A stretch of DNA of 60,764 nucleotides from Halieaceae bacterium UBA5085 (lineage in GTDB: Bacteria; Pseudomonadota; Gammaproteobacteria; Pseudomonadales; Halieaceae): NCBI GenBank assembly GCA_002414665.1, contig DIAF01000005.1:1-60764 (forward strand), in the 5' to 3' direction. The notes beneath the pieces were generated by a model, which saw nothing but the letters and a program-made list of their open reading frames with translations, was not told the DNA's origin and searched no databases. The position numbers were made by a program, and so were the translations under genes. Shown here piece after piece: positions 35,103 through 46,745 of this stretch (its first letter is position 1; each line of letters begins with the position of its first letter).

Positions 35103-36623
35103 TCATTCGTCCCCGCCATCCGCGTCCGTTGCGATAATTTCGATACCGGCGAGGTCCTGCGCATAGCGTTTCTTGCGGGGCATATCCATGCCGCGCAGAA
35201 TCTGAATACGCTGGGCCTGGGGTGAGCCTGCGCCGTGCAGCGATTCTGTGAGGTAGCCCACGGCATTGCGGCCCAGCGTCATGTTCTCGATCAGGCGCAG
35301 CATGCGGGTGCGGTTCTCTACTGGAATGTCGGCGCGCCCCTGGAAATACTTGTGCAACAGCGGCCCGGCTTCCTCGTGATCGAAGTCCGCCTGTGACGGC
35401 AGGGTCACCATCAAGCCGCCGGCGAGATCCTGGGCAAAGCGGGCGATTTCGTAGGGGAACCGTGTGACATTGTGCTTGCACACATTGGCCAGCATCTCGT
35501 CGTTCATCCAGATACCCGAGTCCAGTCGCGTCGCCTCGTGGGATGAGGCTATGGCCGACGAATAGATGGTTTCGTTGAGATGCGTCATCTCCACCAGTTT
35601 GTCCTTGATGTGGCTGGCGGAGTCGGCTCCGTTGTACTCGGCGATGGACGCCGCCGCGCCGACCATGACATCGCCGAGGCCGGTTTTGCAGACGTAACTG
35701 GCACGATGGTAGGCGGTAAAGCGTGACACCATCGGCTGGGCGAACTCGTACTCGCCGTCCATGAGCACATGCTCCCAGGGTATGAACACGTTGTCGAAAA
35801 CCACCAGGGTTTCCTGTCCGCCGAAGCGCGCGTTGCCTTTGTCGATATCGCCTGCCTCCAGTGCGCGCGTGTCACAGCTCTGGCGCCCGTAGATATAGGT
35901 GAGTCCCTCGGCATCACCGGGCACCATGCCGACTACCGCATAGTCACGATCAGCCTCACCCATGTTCATGGTGGGCATGACGCAGATCCAGTGACTGTTC
36001 AGGCCACCGGTCATGTGGGCTTTGGCACCGGTGACGAACAGGCCCTGTTCAGTGCGGTCCGTAACATGCAAAAACAGATCAGGATCAGATTGCTGGTGAG
36101 GACGCTTGCTGCGGTCCCCTTTGGGGTCCGTCATGCCGGCGCCAATGATTACATTGTGGCGCTGGGCTTCGCGCATGAAGTCGAGATAGCGCTGGTGGTA
36201 TTGCGTGCCATGCTCGCGGTCGATGTCCCAGGTGATGGAATGCAGGACGCTGATCGTATCCAGGCCGGCACAGCGCTGGAAGCAGGTGCCCGTGATCTGC
36301 CCCAGACGTCGCTGCATGCGGTTTTTCATCACCAGATCCTGCGGCGATTCGACAATGTGCAGGAAGCGATTGACCCGGGCGTCTATCAAGGAAGAGTGCG
36401 CCGTTGCCAGCTCAGGCTCCTCCAGAGCGAGGTCGTAAGTGGCACAAAGGGCGTTGATCGAGGGGCGGATAATCGGGTGGTCCACGGGCTCTGCGATCCG
36501 CTCCCCCAGCAGGTAGACGTTCACATCGCGGCCACGCAGGCTCTGCACATACTCATCGCCAGTGCGTATGGGCGTAAACCGCGCCCAGCGGCTGGCTGCC
36601 GTCTCCTCCGTGCGATCTGCCAT
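35103..36623 (-). CDS. 4-hydroxybutyryl-CoA dehydratase/4-hydroxyphenylacetate hydroxylase family flavoprotein
   Basis: This 506-residue protein belongs to the HpaB/AbfD flavin family. It has CFQRC (C114, C118) and AYHRASYVCKTG (H306, C312), placed like the C99/C103 and H292/C299 ligands of the [4Fe-4S] cluster in clostridial 4-hydroxybutyryl-CoA dehydratase; aromatic hydroxylases lack these cysteines. The His-Cys spacing is six here, against seven as I recall for AbfD. FAD-contact motifs TGAKAHMTGGLNSHW are typical. ATG 36623 is preferred, with GGTGG eight bases upstream; open frame continues to 36764. It heads an acyl-CoA-type catabolic neighbourhood and diverges from the amidohydrolase gene. 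The substrate is inferred only to be a CoA ester. Confidence 0.8.
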   Translation of the reverse strand: MADRTEETAASRWARFTPIRTGDEYVQSLRGRDVNVYLLGERIAEPVDHPIIRPSINALCATYDLALEEPELATAHSSLIDARVNRFLHIVESPQDLVMKNRMQRRLGQITGTCFQRCAGLDTISVLHSITWDIDREHGTQYHQRYLDFMREAQRHNVIIGAGMTDPKGDRSKRPHQQSDPDLFLHVTDRTEQGLFVTGAKAHMTGGLNSHWICVMPTMNMGEADRDYAVVGMVPGDAEGLTYIYGRQSCDTRALEAGDIDKGNARFGGQETLVVFDNVFIPWEHVLMDGEYEFAQPMVSRFTAYHRASYVCKTGLGDVMVGAAASIAEYNGADSASHIKDKLVEMTHLNETIYSSAIASSHEATRLDSGIWMNDEMLANVCKHNVTRFPYEIARFAQDLAGGLMVTLPSQADFDHEEAGPLLHKYFQGRADIPVENRTRMLRLIENMTLGRNAVGYLTESLHGAGSPQAQRIQILRGMDMPRKKRYAQDLAGIEIIATDADGGDE

Positions 36624-36704
36624 ACCCGTGTCCACCCTGTTCTTTCCGCAATGTATTGTGCAACACAAACCACGGGGCGTCCGGCCAGCCGCGCGCTCCG
36701 TAGT

Positions 36705-36719
36705 CACCAACCTGTGGTG
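36705..36719. promoter_or_regulatory. Inverted repeat CACCA-N5-TGGTG, possible operator
   Basis: This perfect 5-5 inverted repeat lies in the divergent 182-base region between the AbfD-like and amidohydrolase genes. A -10-like TATGCT follows at 36727-36732, and the repeat overlaps where its -35 would be. No regulator gene is adjacent, so the binding protein is unknown. Confidence 0.3.
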
Positions 36720-36805
36720 TCTGTTGTATGCTAAATTAGCGCGGTTGTCGATTGCGGCCAGCACGCTGCACGGGAACCCAATAACACGAATTACCTGGGG
36801 GAATC

Positions 36806-38416
36806 ATGAAGCACGCGCACATCGGGGCAAGGGCCCATGCTGGCATTCTCGGCTTCGCACTGCTGACGGTCCTGGTCTGCTCCGCTCTGGCGAGCCGTCC
36901 GCTGGCCGCCGAGACAGCGCACTATGATCTGGTGATTGCCGGTGGCCGCGTCGTCGATCCGGAGAGCGGGCTGGATGCGGTCCGCAACCTGGGGATCACG
37001 GGCGCGGAGATCGTCGAGATCAGCGAGGCACAGCTGGCCGGTGAGCGCGTTATCGACGCCACCGGCTTGATCGTTGCTCCCGGATTTATCGACCTGCATT
37101 CACACGGACAATCGCTGGTTGCAGACAGAATGCACGCCTACGATGGCGTGACTACCACACTGGAACTCGAATCCGGCGTGCTGCCCGTCGACGAATGGTA
37201 TCAGTCGCAAGCGCAGGCGGGCAGGGCATTGAATTACGGCACGTCTGCAGCCTGGACCTTCGCTCGTATCGCGGAGTTCGAAGGACTGACGCCCCGCGCG
37301 GAGGTGCAGTGGTTCCGCGATGCCTTTGCCCGCAAGCGCTGGGTCAGCGAACCCGCATCGGGTGAACAGGTGCACAGCATCATTGCCTATCTAGAACAGG
37401 GGTTGCAAGAAGGGGCTCTCGGCATCGGGATAAACGGGGGCTACGCGCCCGGAGGAGGGTTTCGCGAACTCCTGGCCGTACACAGTCTGGCTGCTCGCCA
37501 CGACGTACCCACCTTCACCCACATCTCCTGCGACAATCCCCAGGATCCCGACAGCTCGGCCGAGTGCGTCGGGCAGGTTATCGCCCTGGCGGCCAGCACT
37601 GGAAACCCGGCGCACATCTGCCACCTGAACAGCAGCAGTGTGCGGGCCGTCGATGTGACCGCCGGGATGATCCAGTCAGCGCGTGCTTCCGGGATCCCCA
37701 TAACGACAGAGGCCTATACCTATGGCGCCGCCAGCACCACCATCGGTTCGGCGCTGTTCAGCCCGGATGCAATGGCGGCCAAGGGCGTGAAGGCACAAGA
37801 CATTGAATACAACGGCCAGAGGCTCAATGAGGAAAGCTTCAAAGCCCTGCGCGCTGAGCAGCCCGGCGCAATTATTGTAAAACATTTCCTCGATTTACCG
37901 GCGGAGCGCGGTGTCTTGGACACCTCGGTACTCCTCCCCGGCGGGGCGATCGCCAGCGACAGCATGCCCTGGATCGACACGAACACGGGCGCGTTGATTC
38001 CCGACGACGAATGGCCGCTTCCGGAAACTGCTTACGCCCACCCCAGAAGCGCCGGAACCTTCACCCGTCTGCTGGCTGAATGGGTGCGCGAAAGCGGATC
38101 GCTAAGCCTGATGGAGGCCCTGCGCAAGACGTCGCTGATACCAGCAACGATCCTGCAGTCATCTGTGCCGCAGATGCGCAGGAAAGGCAGACTGCAGGTG
38201 GGTATGGACGCAGATATCGCCATCTTCGACTTGAATACGGTGCAGGACAGGGCGACCTTCGCCAATCCGCGACAGCCGTCCGCTGGCATGCACTACGTGC
38301 TGGTTAACGGCGTTCCCGTCATCGATGAGGGAGTATTGCGCATGGACAGCATGCCGGGGAGAGCAATCAGGCGATCCCCGAATGTGCCCATCGCCGACGG
38401 ACAAAAAGGAGACTGA
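36806..38416 (+). CDS. Exported amidohydrolase (N-acyl-D-amino-acid deacylase-like)
   Basis: The 536-residue protein has a signal peptide (about 1-35, ending near LAAE) and an amidohydrolase fold. It has the N-terminal sandwich motif DLVIAGGRVVDPESGLDAVR, the metal pair H98 and H100 in GFIDLHSHG, the mid-barrel segments THISCD and HICHLNSSS, and the late aspartate in ASDSMPW. The C-terminal KGRLQVGMDADIAIFDL is the usual sandwich return. The nearest named group is D-aminoacylase/dihydroorotase-like; the substrate is not known. Start ATG 36806 has GGGGGAA upstream. The next gene begins one base after its stop, so the two are co-expressed. Confidence 0.85.
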   Translation: MKHAHIGARAHAGILGFALLTVLVCSALASRPLAAETAHYDLVIAGGRVVDPESGLDAVRNLGITGAEIVEISEAQLAGERVIDATGLIVAPGFIDLHSHGQSLVADRMHAYDGVTTTLELESGVLPVDEWYQSQAQAGRALNYGTSAAWTFARIAEFEGLTPRAEVQWFRDAFARKRWVSEPASGEQVHSIIAYLEQGLQEGALGIGINGGYAPGGGFRELLAVHSLAARHDVPTFTHISCDNPQDPDSSAECVGQVIALAASTGNPAHICHLNSSSVRAVDVTAGMIQSARASGIPITTEAYTYGAASTTIGSALFSPDAMAAKGVKAQDIEYNGQRLNEESFKALRAEQPGAIIVKHFLDLPAERGVLDTSVLLPGGAIASDSMPWIDTNTGALIPDDEWPLPETAYAHPRSAGTFTRLLAEWVRESGSLSLMEALRKTSLIPATILQSSVPQMRRKGRLQVGMDADIAIFDLNTVQDRATFANPRQPSAGMHYVLVNGVPVIDEGVLRMDSMPGRAIRRSPNVPIADGQKGD

Positions 38417-38417
38417 C

Positions 38418-39431
38418 ATGTATGCCATGGTAATAGAAGAAACCGGTGGTCCAGAGGTTTTCCACCGCGCCGAAGTCCCGACACCCACACCTGCCGCCGG
38501 TCAATTACTGATTCAGGTTGCCTGCGCCGGTGTCAATCCGGCCGACTGGAAAAACCGGGAAGGGCACCTGGCGCAATACAGGCCTTATGTATTTCCTTAC
38601 ATCATTGGCTTTGACGCGGCCGGGCGTGTGGCGGCGATAGGAGAAGGGGTGCGTGGGTTCGCCGTGGGAGACCGCGTGTTCACCCCCACAAACCACGGAC
38701 AGGGTGGTCAGGGCAGCTATGCCGAATACACGCTCGCCGACGCTGATCGGGTGGCGCACATTCCCGAGGGTCTGGGATTTGCAGAGGCTGCAGCACTGCC
38801 TGTTGCCGCATTGACTGCGTGGCAGGGCCTGTTTGATCGGGGTGGTCTGGCGCCGGGACAATGGGCACTGATCCACGGTGGAGCAGGTGGTCTGGGCAGT
38901 TTCGCCGTGCAGTTTGCGCGCTGGGCGGGCGCTCGGGTGGCGGCGACCTGTTCAACACCGAACCTGGAGTATGTACAGGGGCTGGGCGCAGAACGGGTCA
39001 TTGATTACCGCAGGGAAAGCATTCCCGAGGCAATCGCGGAATGGGCGCCGGGTGGCCTCGACTACCTGATGGACGCTGTGGGTGCCAGCACCCTGCCCGG
39101 CGGCCTCGACCTGGTAAAACCGGGTGGCACCTTCGTCAGCATCCCCACCCTTGTCGATGACGGGGATATTCCGGCAGCGGCCGCGATGGCCGCCGAACGT
39201 GGCGTCAAGCGGGTATTTTCGACCATGGACGACACCGACTGTGCCGCAACACTGACCAAAATCGCGCAACTGCTGGTCAATGGGGATATCAGGCTGCCGC
39301 CGATTGAGCAGTACCCGTTGGAGGCTGTCGCCAACGTCCACCGCATCCTGCAGGAAGGCCACAACCGCGGCAAGAAGGTACTGAACGTAGCCGATCTCGA
39401 GCAATCTCACGCGGGAATCAAGCATGTCTGA
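38418..39431 (+). CDS. NADP-dependent MDR oxidoreductase (quinone reductase-like)
   Basis: The 337-residue protein is a medium-chain dehydrogenase/reductase without the catalytic zinc cysteines. It has a GroES-like domain with CAGVNPADWKNREG and FDAAGRVAAIGEGV. The Rossmann domain has GGAGGLGSFAVQFARWAGARV and DYRRESIPEAI. Such proteins usually reduce enones or quinones. ATG 38418 follows AAGGAGA; an upstream open frame inside the amidohydrolase gene is not used. The stop overlaps the SDR gene by eight bases. Confidence 0.9.
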   Translation: MYAMVIEETGGPEVFHRAEVPTPTPAAGQLLIQVACAGVNPADWKNREGHLAQYRPYVFPYIIGFDAAGRVAAIGEGVRGFAVGDRVFTPTNHGQGGQGSYAEYTLADADRVAHIPEGLGFAEAAALPVAALTAWQGLFDRGGLAPGQWALIHGGAGGLGSFAVQFARWAGARVAATCSTPNLEYVQGLGAERVIDYRRESIPEAIAEWAPGGLDYLMDAVGASTLPGGLDLVKPGGTFVSIPTLVDDGDIPAAAAMAAERGVKRVFSTMDDTDCAATLTKIAQLLVNGDIRLPPIEQYPLEAVANVHRILQEGHNRGKKVLNVADLEQSHAGIKHV

Positions 39432-40287
39432 TCCGCTAGCGGCCCTGAGGGGCAACGTCGCCGTTATTACCGGAGCCGGTTCCGGTATCGGTGAAGGCCT
39501 GGCCCACTGTGCCGCAGCGGCCGGCATGCAGGTGGTGGTTGCCGATATCGCGGCAGATCGTGCAGAGAGCGTGGTGGATGCGATCTGCCAGGCCGGGGGT
39601 GATGCGACGGCAATGCCCGTGGACGTTGCCAGTCCAGAATCCATTGATGCGCTCGCGAAGGCGGTTCATAAGCGCTTCGGCAGCGTCACGATGCTGTTCA
39701 ACAATGCCGGGGTGGAAACGGTTGGTTTCAGTTGGGAGCTCAGCAGCGAGCAGTGGGAGAAAACCCTGCAGATCAATATCCATGGCGCGATTCATGGCGT
39801 ACGCGCCTTTGCGCCCGGCATGCTTGCCAGCGGCAGGCGCGCCTGGATCGCCAACACCTGCTCGATCGGCGGACTGGGGATGATGCCGCTGCAGACGTCG
39901 TACATTCTCAGCAAGCACGCCATGATCTCCTACAGCGAATGCCTGTTCCTGGAGATGCAGCTGAAAGGCGCGCCGATCCACGTCTCGGCAATTCTTCCCG
40001 GACCGGTGGCAACCCGCATATTTGCCGATGGCGGCGGCGGGCAGGACGAGGGCAGTGTGCAGCACCGGGCGCTGATGGACGCGATGCTCCACTCGGACGG
40101 TATCTCAGGCATGGAGGCGGCGCAGCGTATTTTCCCCCAGGTTGTCGCCGGGGCATTCTGGGTGTCCACCCACCCCGAGGTGACACAGCAGATGGCTGCG
40201 GGTCGCGCTCAGCACCTCAGTACACTCTCGACACCCGCGTTACCGGCGGAGATTCTCGCCAGCATGGGTCTTGCCGTTCCCGGGTAA
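39424..40287 (+). CDS. Short-chain dehydrogenase/reductase
   Basis: A classical SDR of 287 residues: cofactor loop TGAGSGIG, VADIAADRAE (Asp after strand 2, favouring NAD), NNAG, catalytic Ser in ANTCSIGGLG and Tyr/Lys in YILSK. A C-terminal extension (about 230-287) is longer than in fatty-acid-type SDRs. It overlaps the MDR gene, so an amidohydrolase-MDR-SDR operon is likely. It converges with the acyl-CoA synthetase gene across 11 bases. Substrate unknown. Confidence 0.9.
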   Translation: MSDPLAALRGNVAVITGAGSGIGEGLAHCAAAAGMQVVVADIAADRAESVVDAICQAGGDATAMPVDVASPESIDALAKAVHKRFGSVTMLFNNAGVETVGFSWELSSEQWEKTLQINIHGAIHGVRAFAPGMLASGRRAWIANTCSIGGLGMMPLQTSYILSKHAMISYSECLFLEMQLKGAPIHVSAILPGPVATRIFADGGGGQDEGSVQHRALMDAMLHSDGISGMEAAQRIFPQVVAGAFWVSTHPEVTQQMAAGRAQHLSTLSTPALPAEILASMGLAVPG

Positions 40288-40298
40288 AGCGCGCGGTA

Positions 40299-41867
40299 TC
40301 AGCCGGGGGCAAAGGCCGATGCATGCGTCTCACGCAGCGTGCGCTTGAGTATTTTTCCCGAAGGATTACGCGGAAGATCGGAAGCAATAATCACCCGCTT
40401 GGGGACTTTGAACCCCGCCAGACGAGCATGACAGTGCTCGATAACCGCCTGTTCATCGACGGCGCTATCAGCATCTGCCTTGGCCACCACCACGGCCGCA
40501 ACAGCCTCCACCCAGGTCGGGTGGGGCAGCCCGATCACGGCAACCTCCGCCACCCATGGCAGCTGGTAAATGGTCTCTTCAACCTCGCGACCGGAAACAT
40601 TCTCACCACCGGTTTTTATCATGTCCTTCTTGCGATCCACGATGGTCAGGTAGCCTTCCTCGTCGAAAGTTCCCAGATCGCCGCTGTGGAACCAGCCGCC
40701 GGCAAAGGCCTCGGCGGTCTTTTCCGGGTTCTTGAAGTATTCAGTAAGGAGCTGCGGCGAACGGTGCACCACTTCTCCGATGGCGCCGACCTCAACGTCA
40801 TTCCCCGCGTCATCCACCAGCCGTGTTTCCACATGCAGCACCGGCTTGCCGGCTGAGCCGGCTTTGCGCAGTTGGTCTTCCGGCTTGAGGATCGTGGCCG
40901 TCGGGGCAATCTCGGTTTGACCGTAGAGGTTCCACAACCGGAGTTGTGGCAGCCGGGCCTGTATTTCCTTAAGCACCTCCACCGGCATGATCGAGGCCCC
41001 GTAGTAGCCCTTGCGCAAGGCGCTGAGGTCGGCACTGTCAAAACCAGGCGCCCGCAGCAGTGATATCCACACGGTTGGTGGTGCGAAAAACGACGTGATG
41101 CGCTCCTCCTGCAGTAATTGCAACAGGTTGTCGGCGCTGTTGTCATCGGTAATGATGTTGGTGCCACCAGCCTGCAATGATGGGCCGAGAAAGCAGTCCA
41201 GCTGTGCGCAGTGAAACAGCGGCAGGGCGTGAAGCAGCCGGTCATGGCCGGCGACCTCGGCGTCGGCGAGAATACTGCCGTACTGCCACAACACGGCGGC
41301 ATGACTGAGCACCGCGCCCTTCGGCGCCGACTCCGTACCACTCGTGTAAATGATTTGTGCGGGGGTGCGCTCATCAACCGCTACCGGCCGGGACAGCGGC
41401 TCCACCTGCAGCAACTTGGAAAAAGCGTCCATGCCTTCCGGTGGCGGATTGTCCAGATTCAGCCACAGTAGCGCTTCCAGGCGAGGGCAGAGAGCGGCAA
41501 CCGCTCGCGCTTTGTCCACCTCCGTTGGCCCGACAAGCAACAAGCGGGCTTCGCTGTGCTCGACGATATAGGCCGCCTCCTGCGCATTGAGCATGAAGTT
41601 GACAGGCACCAGCACAGCTCCGGCTGCGGCAATCGCGAAGCGGGCGACGGCAAACGCATTGGAATTGCGCGACAGAATTGCCACACGGTCGCCAGGCTGG
41701 ATACCACGTGCCACCAGACCAGCCGCCGCCGCACGGCAAAGGTGGTGGAACTCATCATAAGTCCAGCTAACATGGTGCTGGCGAATGGCCAGTTTTTGCG
41801 GGTTGCGCGCGGCGCTACGGCGCAGTATGTCGTAAATGGATTGCTGACGAAGTGCGTTGTGGGTCAT
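40299..41867 (-). CDS. AMP-forming acyl-CoA synthetase
   Basis: This 522-residue ligase activates a carboxylate through an acyl-AMP to its CoA thioester. The phosphate loop is YTSGTESAPKGA, with Glu where most family members have Thr. Other motifs are GYYGASIMP, NLYGQTEIAPT, HSGDLG, DRKKDMIKTGGENVSGREVEE and the catalytic lysine in NPSGKILKRTLR. The set resembles medium/long-chain fatty acid or cyclohexanecarboxylate-type ligases. ATG 41867 is divergent from the Dabb-like gene. Position in this cluster suggests that it primes the compound the neighbouring enzymes process. Confidence 0.9.
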   Translation of the reverse strand: MTHNALRQQSIYDILRRSAARNPQKLAIRQHHVSWTYDEFHHLCRAAAAGLVARGIQPGDRVAILSRNSNAFAVARFAIAAAGAVLVPVNFMLNAQEAAYIVEHSEARLLLVGPTEVDKARAVAALCPRLEALLWLNLDNPPPEGMDAFSKLLQVEPLSRPVAVDERTPAQIIYTSGTESAPKGAVLSHAAVLWQYGSILADAEVAGHDRLLHALPLFHCAQLDCFLGPSLQAGGTNIITDDNSADNLLQLLQEERITSFFAPPTVWISLLRAPGFDSADLSALRKGYYGASIMPVEVLKEIQARLPQLRLWNLYGQTEIAPTATILKPEDQLRKAGSAGKPVLHVETRLVDDAGNDVEVGAIGEVVHRSPQLLTEYFKNPEKTAEAFAGGWFHSGDLGTFDEEGYLTIVDRKKDMIKTGGENVSGREVEETIYQLPWVAEVAVIGLPHPTWVEAVAAVVVAKADADSAVDEQAVIEHCHARLAGFKVPKRVIIASDLPRNPSGKILKRTLRETHASAFAPG

Positions 41868-42085
41868 GGTCGTGCAAACTCCGTGGATTCCCGATTATTT
41901 TTCACTGCCGCCCGGGTGAGCGCCTGCTGACACCTGCATTGAACCAGTGCTGCAGCGACCAGACAAGCCGCCGGGCTGGTATGGCTCCTTGTGATTCTAT
42001 ACGTATTTGCGTGCCGTGACGTTGACGGCAGCAGCCACGGCGGATAGCGTGCGGGTTCACAATAACAAGCAATGAAGTCCGCCCC

Positions 42086-43135
42086 ATGATCACCGTACAA
42101 GATGAAATTGTCGTGAAAGCGCAGCATCTGTCTGCTGTCGAGGCTCTGTTTCGGACACACTACCGCGAGGACGCGGAGGCGCGCGGCATGAGCCTTCAGT
42201 CTCTGCAGGTGTCGCCACCGGTAGCCATCACCGAAGCCCCGGTGACACTCTGGCTGCGCTGGACCGTTGCCGACCCGGCGGCCTGGTGGGGAATGCGCGC
42301 GCAGTCGGGAACGGCAGAAGTCGCGGATTTCTGGATCGCTGTCGACCAACAGTGCCTGTCCCGCAAGCGGACCTACCTGATGGAGCCGGACGCGGCCGAC
42401 CTCACGCTGCCTGCACCCGAGGTCGCCGTGGCAACCAGCAGTGGCTACCGCGAGACAGCACAGTTGCAGGTTTGCGACGGCGACGCAGATGCACTGCAAC
42501 AGGCGCTCTCCCTGTGGCTGCCGCAACTTCCGGGTCTTGCGTCAAGCGAGCTGGGCAAAAACCTCGCCCCCGAGTACGCAGCGGGGCACCTGACGCTGGA
42601 CTTGCTGTACCCGGATGCGAGTACAGCGGCGCGGGCGCAGGAAAGTGACGTGTGGCGAAGCCAGATTCTCCCTGAGCTCTCGCGCACCTGCAGTGCCGTG
42701 CATGCACTGGCGCTGGAAAACGTTGGTGCCGGTCTGCGGGAAAGCAGTCTGGCTGGCGGGATTAAACGCACGGCATTCTTTCGACTGCAATCCGGCCGCG
42801 ATGTCGCTACTGCAGAGGCGTTTGAACGGGACCTGCTCGCCATGCCGCAGCACATTCGCGAAATACGCAACTGGCGCCTGAGCCGGGCTGTGCCGGTAGC
42901 CTGGCAGCAGGCTGAATGTGCTCCATGGACCTGGGTATGGGAACAGGAATTCCGCACTGTCGATGATCTGTTGGGGCCCTACATGGTGCACCCACACCAC
43001 TGGGCTCATATTGATCGCTGGTTTGACCCCGAGTCGGGTGCCCAGGCCATCGACACCGATTTGTCTCACGCTTTCAGCCCGTTTGGCAGCAGCGTACTGG
43101 CGCGTGAGCTTGTGCCGCAGGGTGAGGGGGTCTGA
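42086..43135 (+). CDS. Dabb-like protein with three tandem alpha+beta barrel repeats
   Basis: I recognise only the C-terminal part: residues 228-318, ending in HPHHWAHIDRWFDPES, match the Dabb (stress-responsive dimeric alpha/beta barrel) pattern. Residues 1-100 and about 123-215 have similar length and a similar order of strands and helices (for instance LWLRW and LDLLYP strands), suggesting three tandem ferredoxin-like units in one 349-residue chain. Dabb proteins bind or cyclise hydrophobic substrates in some pathways, but the function here is open. No signal peptide. It is 51 bases before an SDR gene in the same direction, probably one operon. Confidence 0.75.
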   Translation: MITVQDEIVVKAQHLSAVEALFRTHYREDAEARGMSLQSLQVSPPVAITEAPVTLWLRWTVADPAAWWGMRAQSGTAEVADFWIAVDQQCLSRKRTYLMEPDAADLTLPAPEVAVATSSGYRETAQLQVCDGDADALQQALSLWLPQLPGLASSELGKNLAPEYAAGHLTLDLLYPDASTAARAQESDVWRSQILPELSRTCSAVHALALENVGAGLRESSLAGGIKRTAFFRLQSGRDVATAEAFERDLLAMPQHIREIRNWRLSRAVPVAWQQAECAPWTWVWEQEFRTVDDLLGPYMVHPHHWAHIDRWFDPESGAQAIDTDLSHAFSPFGSSVLARELVPQGEGV

Positions 43136-43186
43136 AGGGTCCCGGAATAGAGTCCACAGACACAGTTTGTTCAGGAGGCGATTGAC

Positions 43187-44041
43187 ATGGGAACACTGCT
43201 GGAAGGTAAAGTTGCGCTGGTTACGGGTGCCAGCCGGGGCATCGGTCGTGCGCTTGCCCAGCGCCTTGCTGCCGAGGGCGCGACGGTCGTGCTGACGGCG
43301 CGCAGTCTCGACAGTGCGGGCACCTATGCAGGCACACTGCGTGAGAGCGTGGCACTGATTGAAGGGCAGGGTGGCGTCGCCCATCCACTGCAGGCGGATC
43401 TCGAAAGTGACGCGGACCTCGAGAACCTGGTAAGCCGCACGGTTGCACTCACCGGCGGGCTGGATATCCTGATCCACAGTGGCGGCAAAGCCGAGTACGC
43501 CCCCACGGCGACGATGGACCCGGCAACCTTCGAACGTACCTTCCATCACTATCTGCGCGCGCCGTTTCGGCTGATCCAGCACGCAGTACCCGAAATGCGC
43601 AAACGTGGCGCTGGCTGGATCGTCACGCTGGGGTCGGTAACTGCGCTGCCACCGACCCGCCCCTATGATGTGTTTGCCACCCATGGGGGAGGCACTGTCT
43701 ATGCGTCCATCAAGGCCGCGGTGCACCGCATGACCCAGGGTCTGGCGGCAGAACTTCTGGCTGACAATATTGCCGTGAACACACTGAGCCCGAGCACCGC
43801 CATCCGCACACCGGGGGCCAGTGAATACATTCCGGAAAGCTATCCGACTGAGCGCATAGAATACATCGCGGAAACCGGGCTCGCGCTCTGCCACCTGCCG
43901 GCCGCTGAGCGCACGGGACTCACTGCTTACAGCCTGCATTTTCCGCTGCAGCATTCGCTACCGGTCTACTCACTCGACGGGCGCCAACGCATTGAGGACC
44001 CGATACTGCCCTCCTACTCGCACCCCGGCATCGATGCATAA
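43187..44041 (+). CDS. Short-chain dehydrogenase/reductase
   Basis: The 284-residue SDR has TGASRGIG, LTARSLDSAG (Arg after strand 2, favouring NADP), HSGG in place of NNAG, catalytic Ser in LGSVTALPP and YASIK. The insert between Ser and Tyr (PTRPYDVFATHGGGTV) is longer than usual. ATG 43187 has a full AGGAGG eight bases upstream, stronger than its neighbours. It follows the Dabb-like gene and converges on the P-type ATPase with a 24-base gap. Confidence 0.9.
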   Translation: MGTLLEGKVALVTGASRGIGRALAQRLAAEGATVVLTARSLDSAGTYAGTLRESVALIEGQGGVAHPLQADLESDADLENLVSRTVALTGGLDILIHSGGKAEYAPTATMDPATFERTFHHYLRAPFRLIQHAVPEMRKRGAGWIVTLGSVTALPPTRPYDVFATHGGGTVYASIKAAVHRMTQGLAAELLADNIAVNTLSPSTAIRTPGASEYIPESYPTERIEYIAETGLALCHLPAAERTGLTAYSLHFPLQHSLPVYSLDGRQRIEDPILPSYSHPGIDA

Positions 44042-44065
44042 CGGGGCAGGGTGAAAGGATCAGCC

Positions 44066-46693
<2,628 letters not shown>

Positions 46694-46745
46694 CCAGGGC
46701 TTCGCCAGGCGAGTGTCGTCTGGGCCGGCGCGCAAGCCTCTGCGG

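Noticed and set aside
35103..44041. Genomic island carrying the catabolic cluster
   Set aside because: There are no integrase, transposase or tRNA borders or flanking repeats, and codon and base use look like the neighbours.
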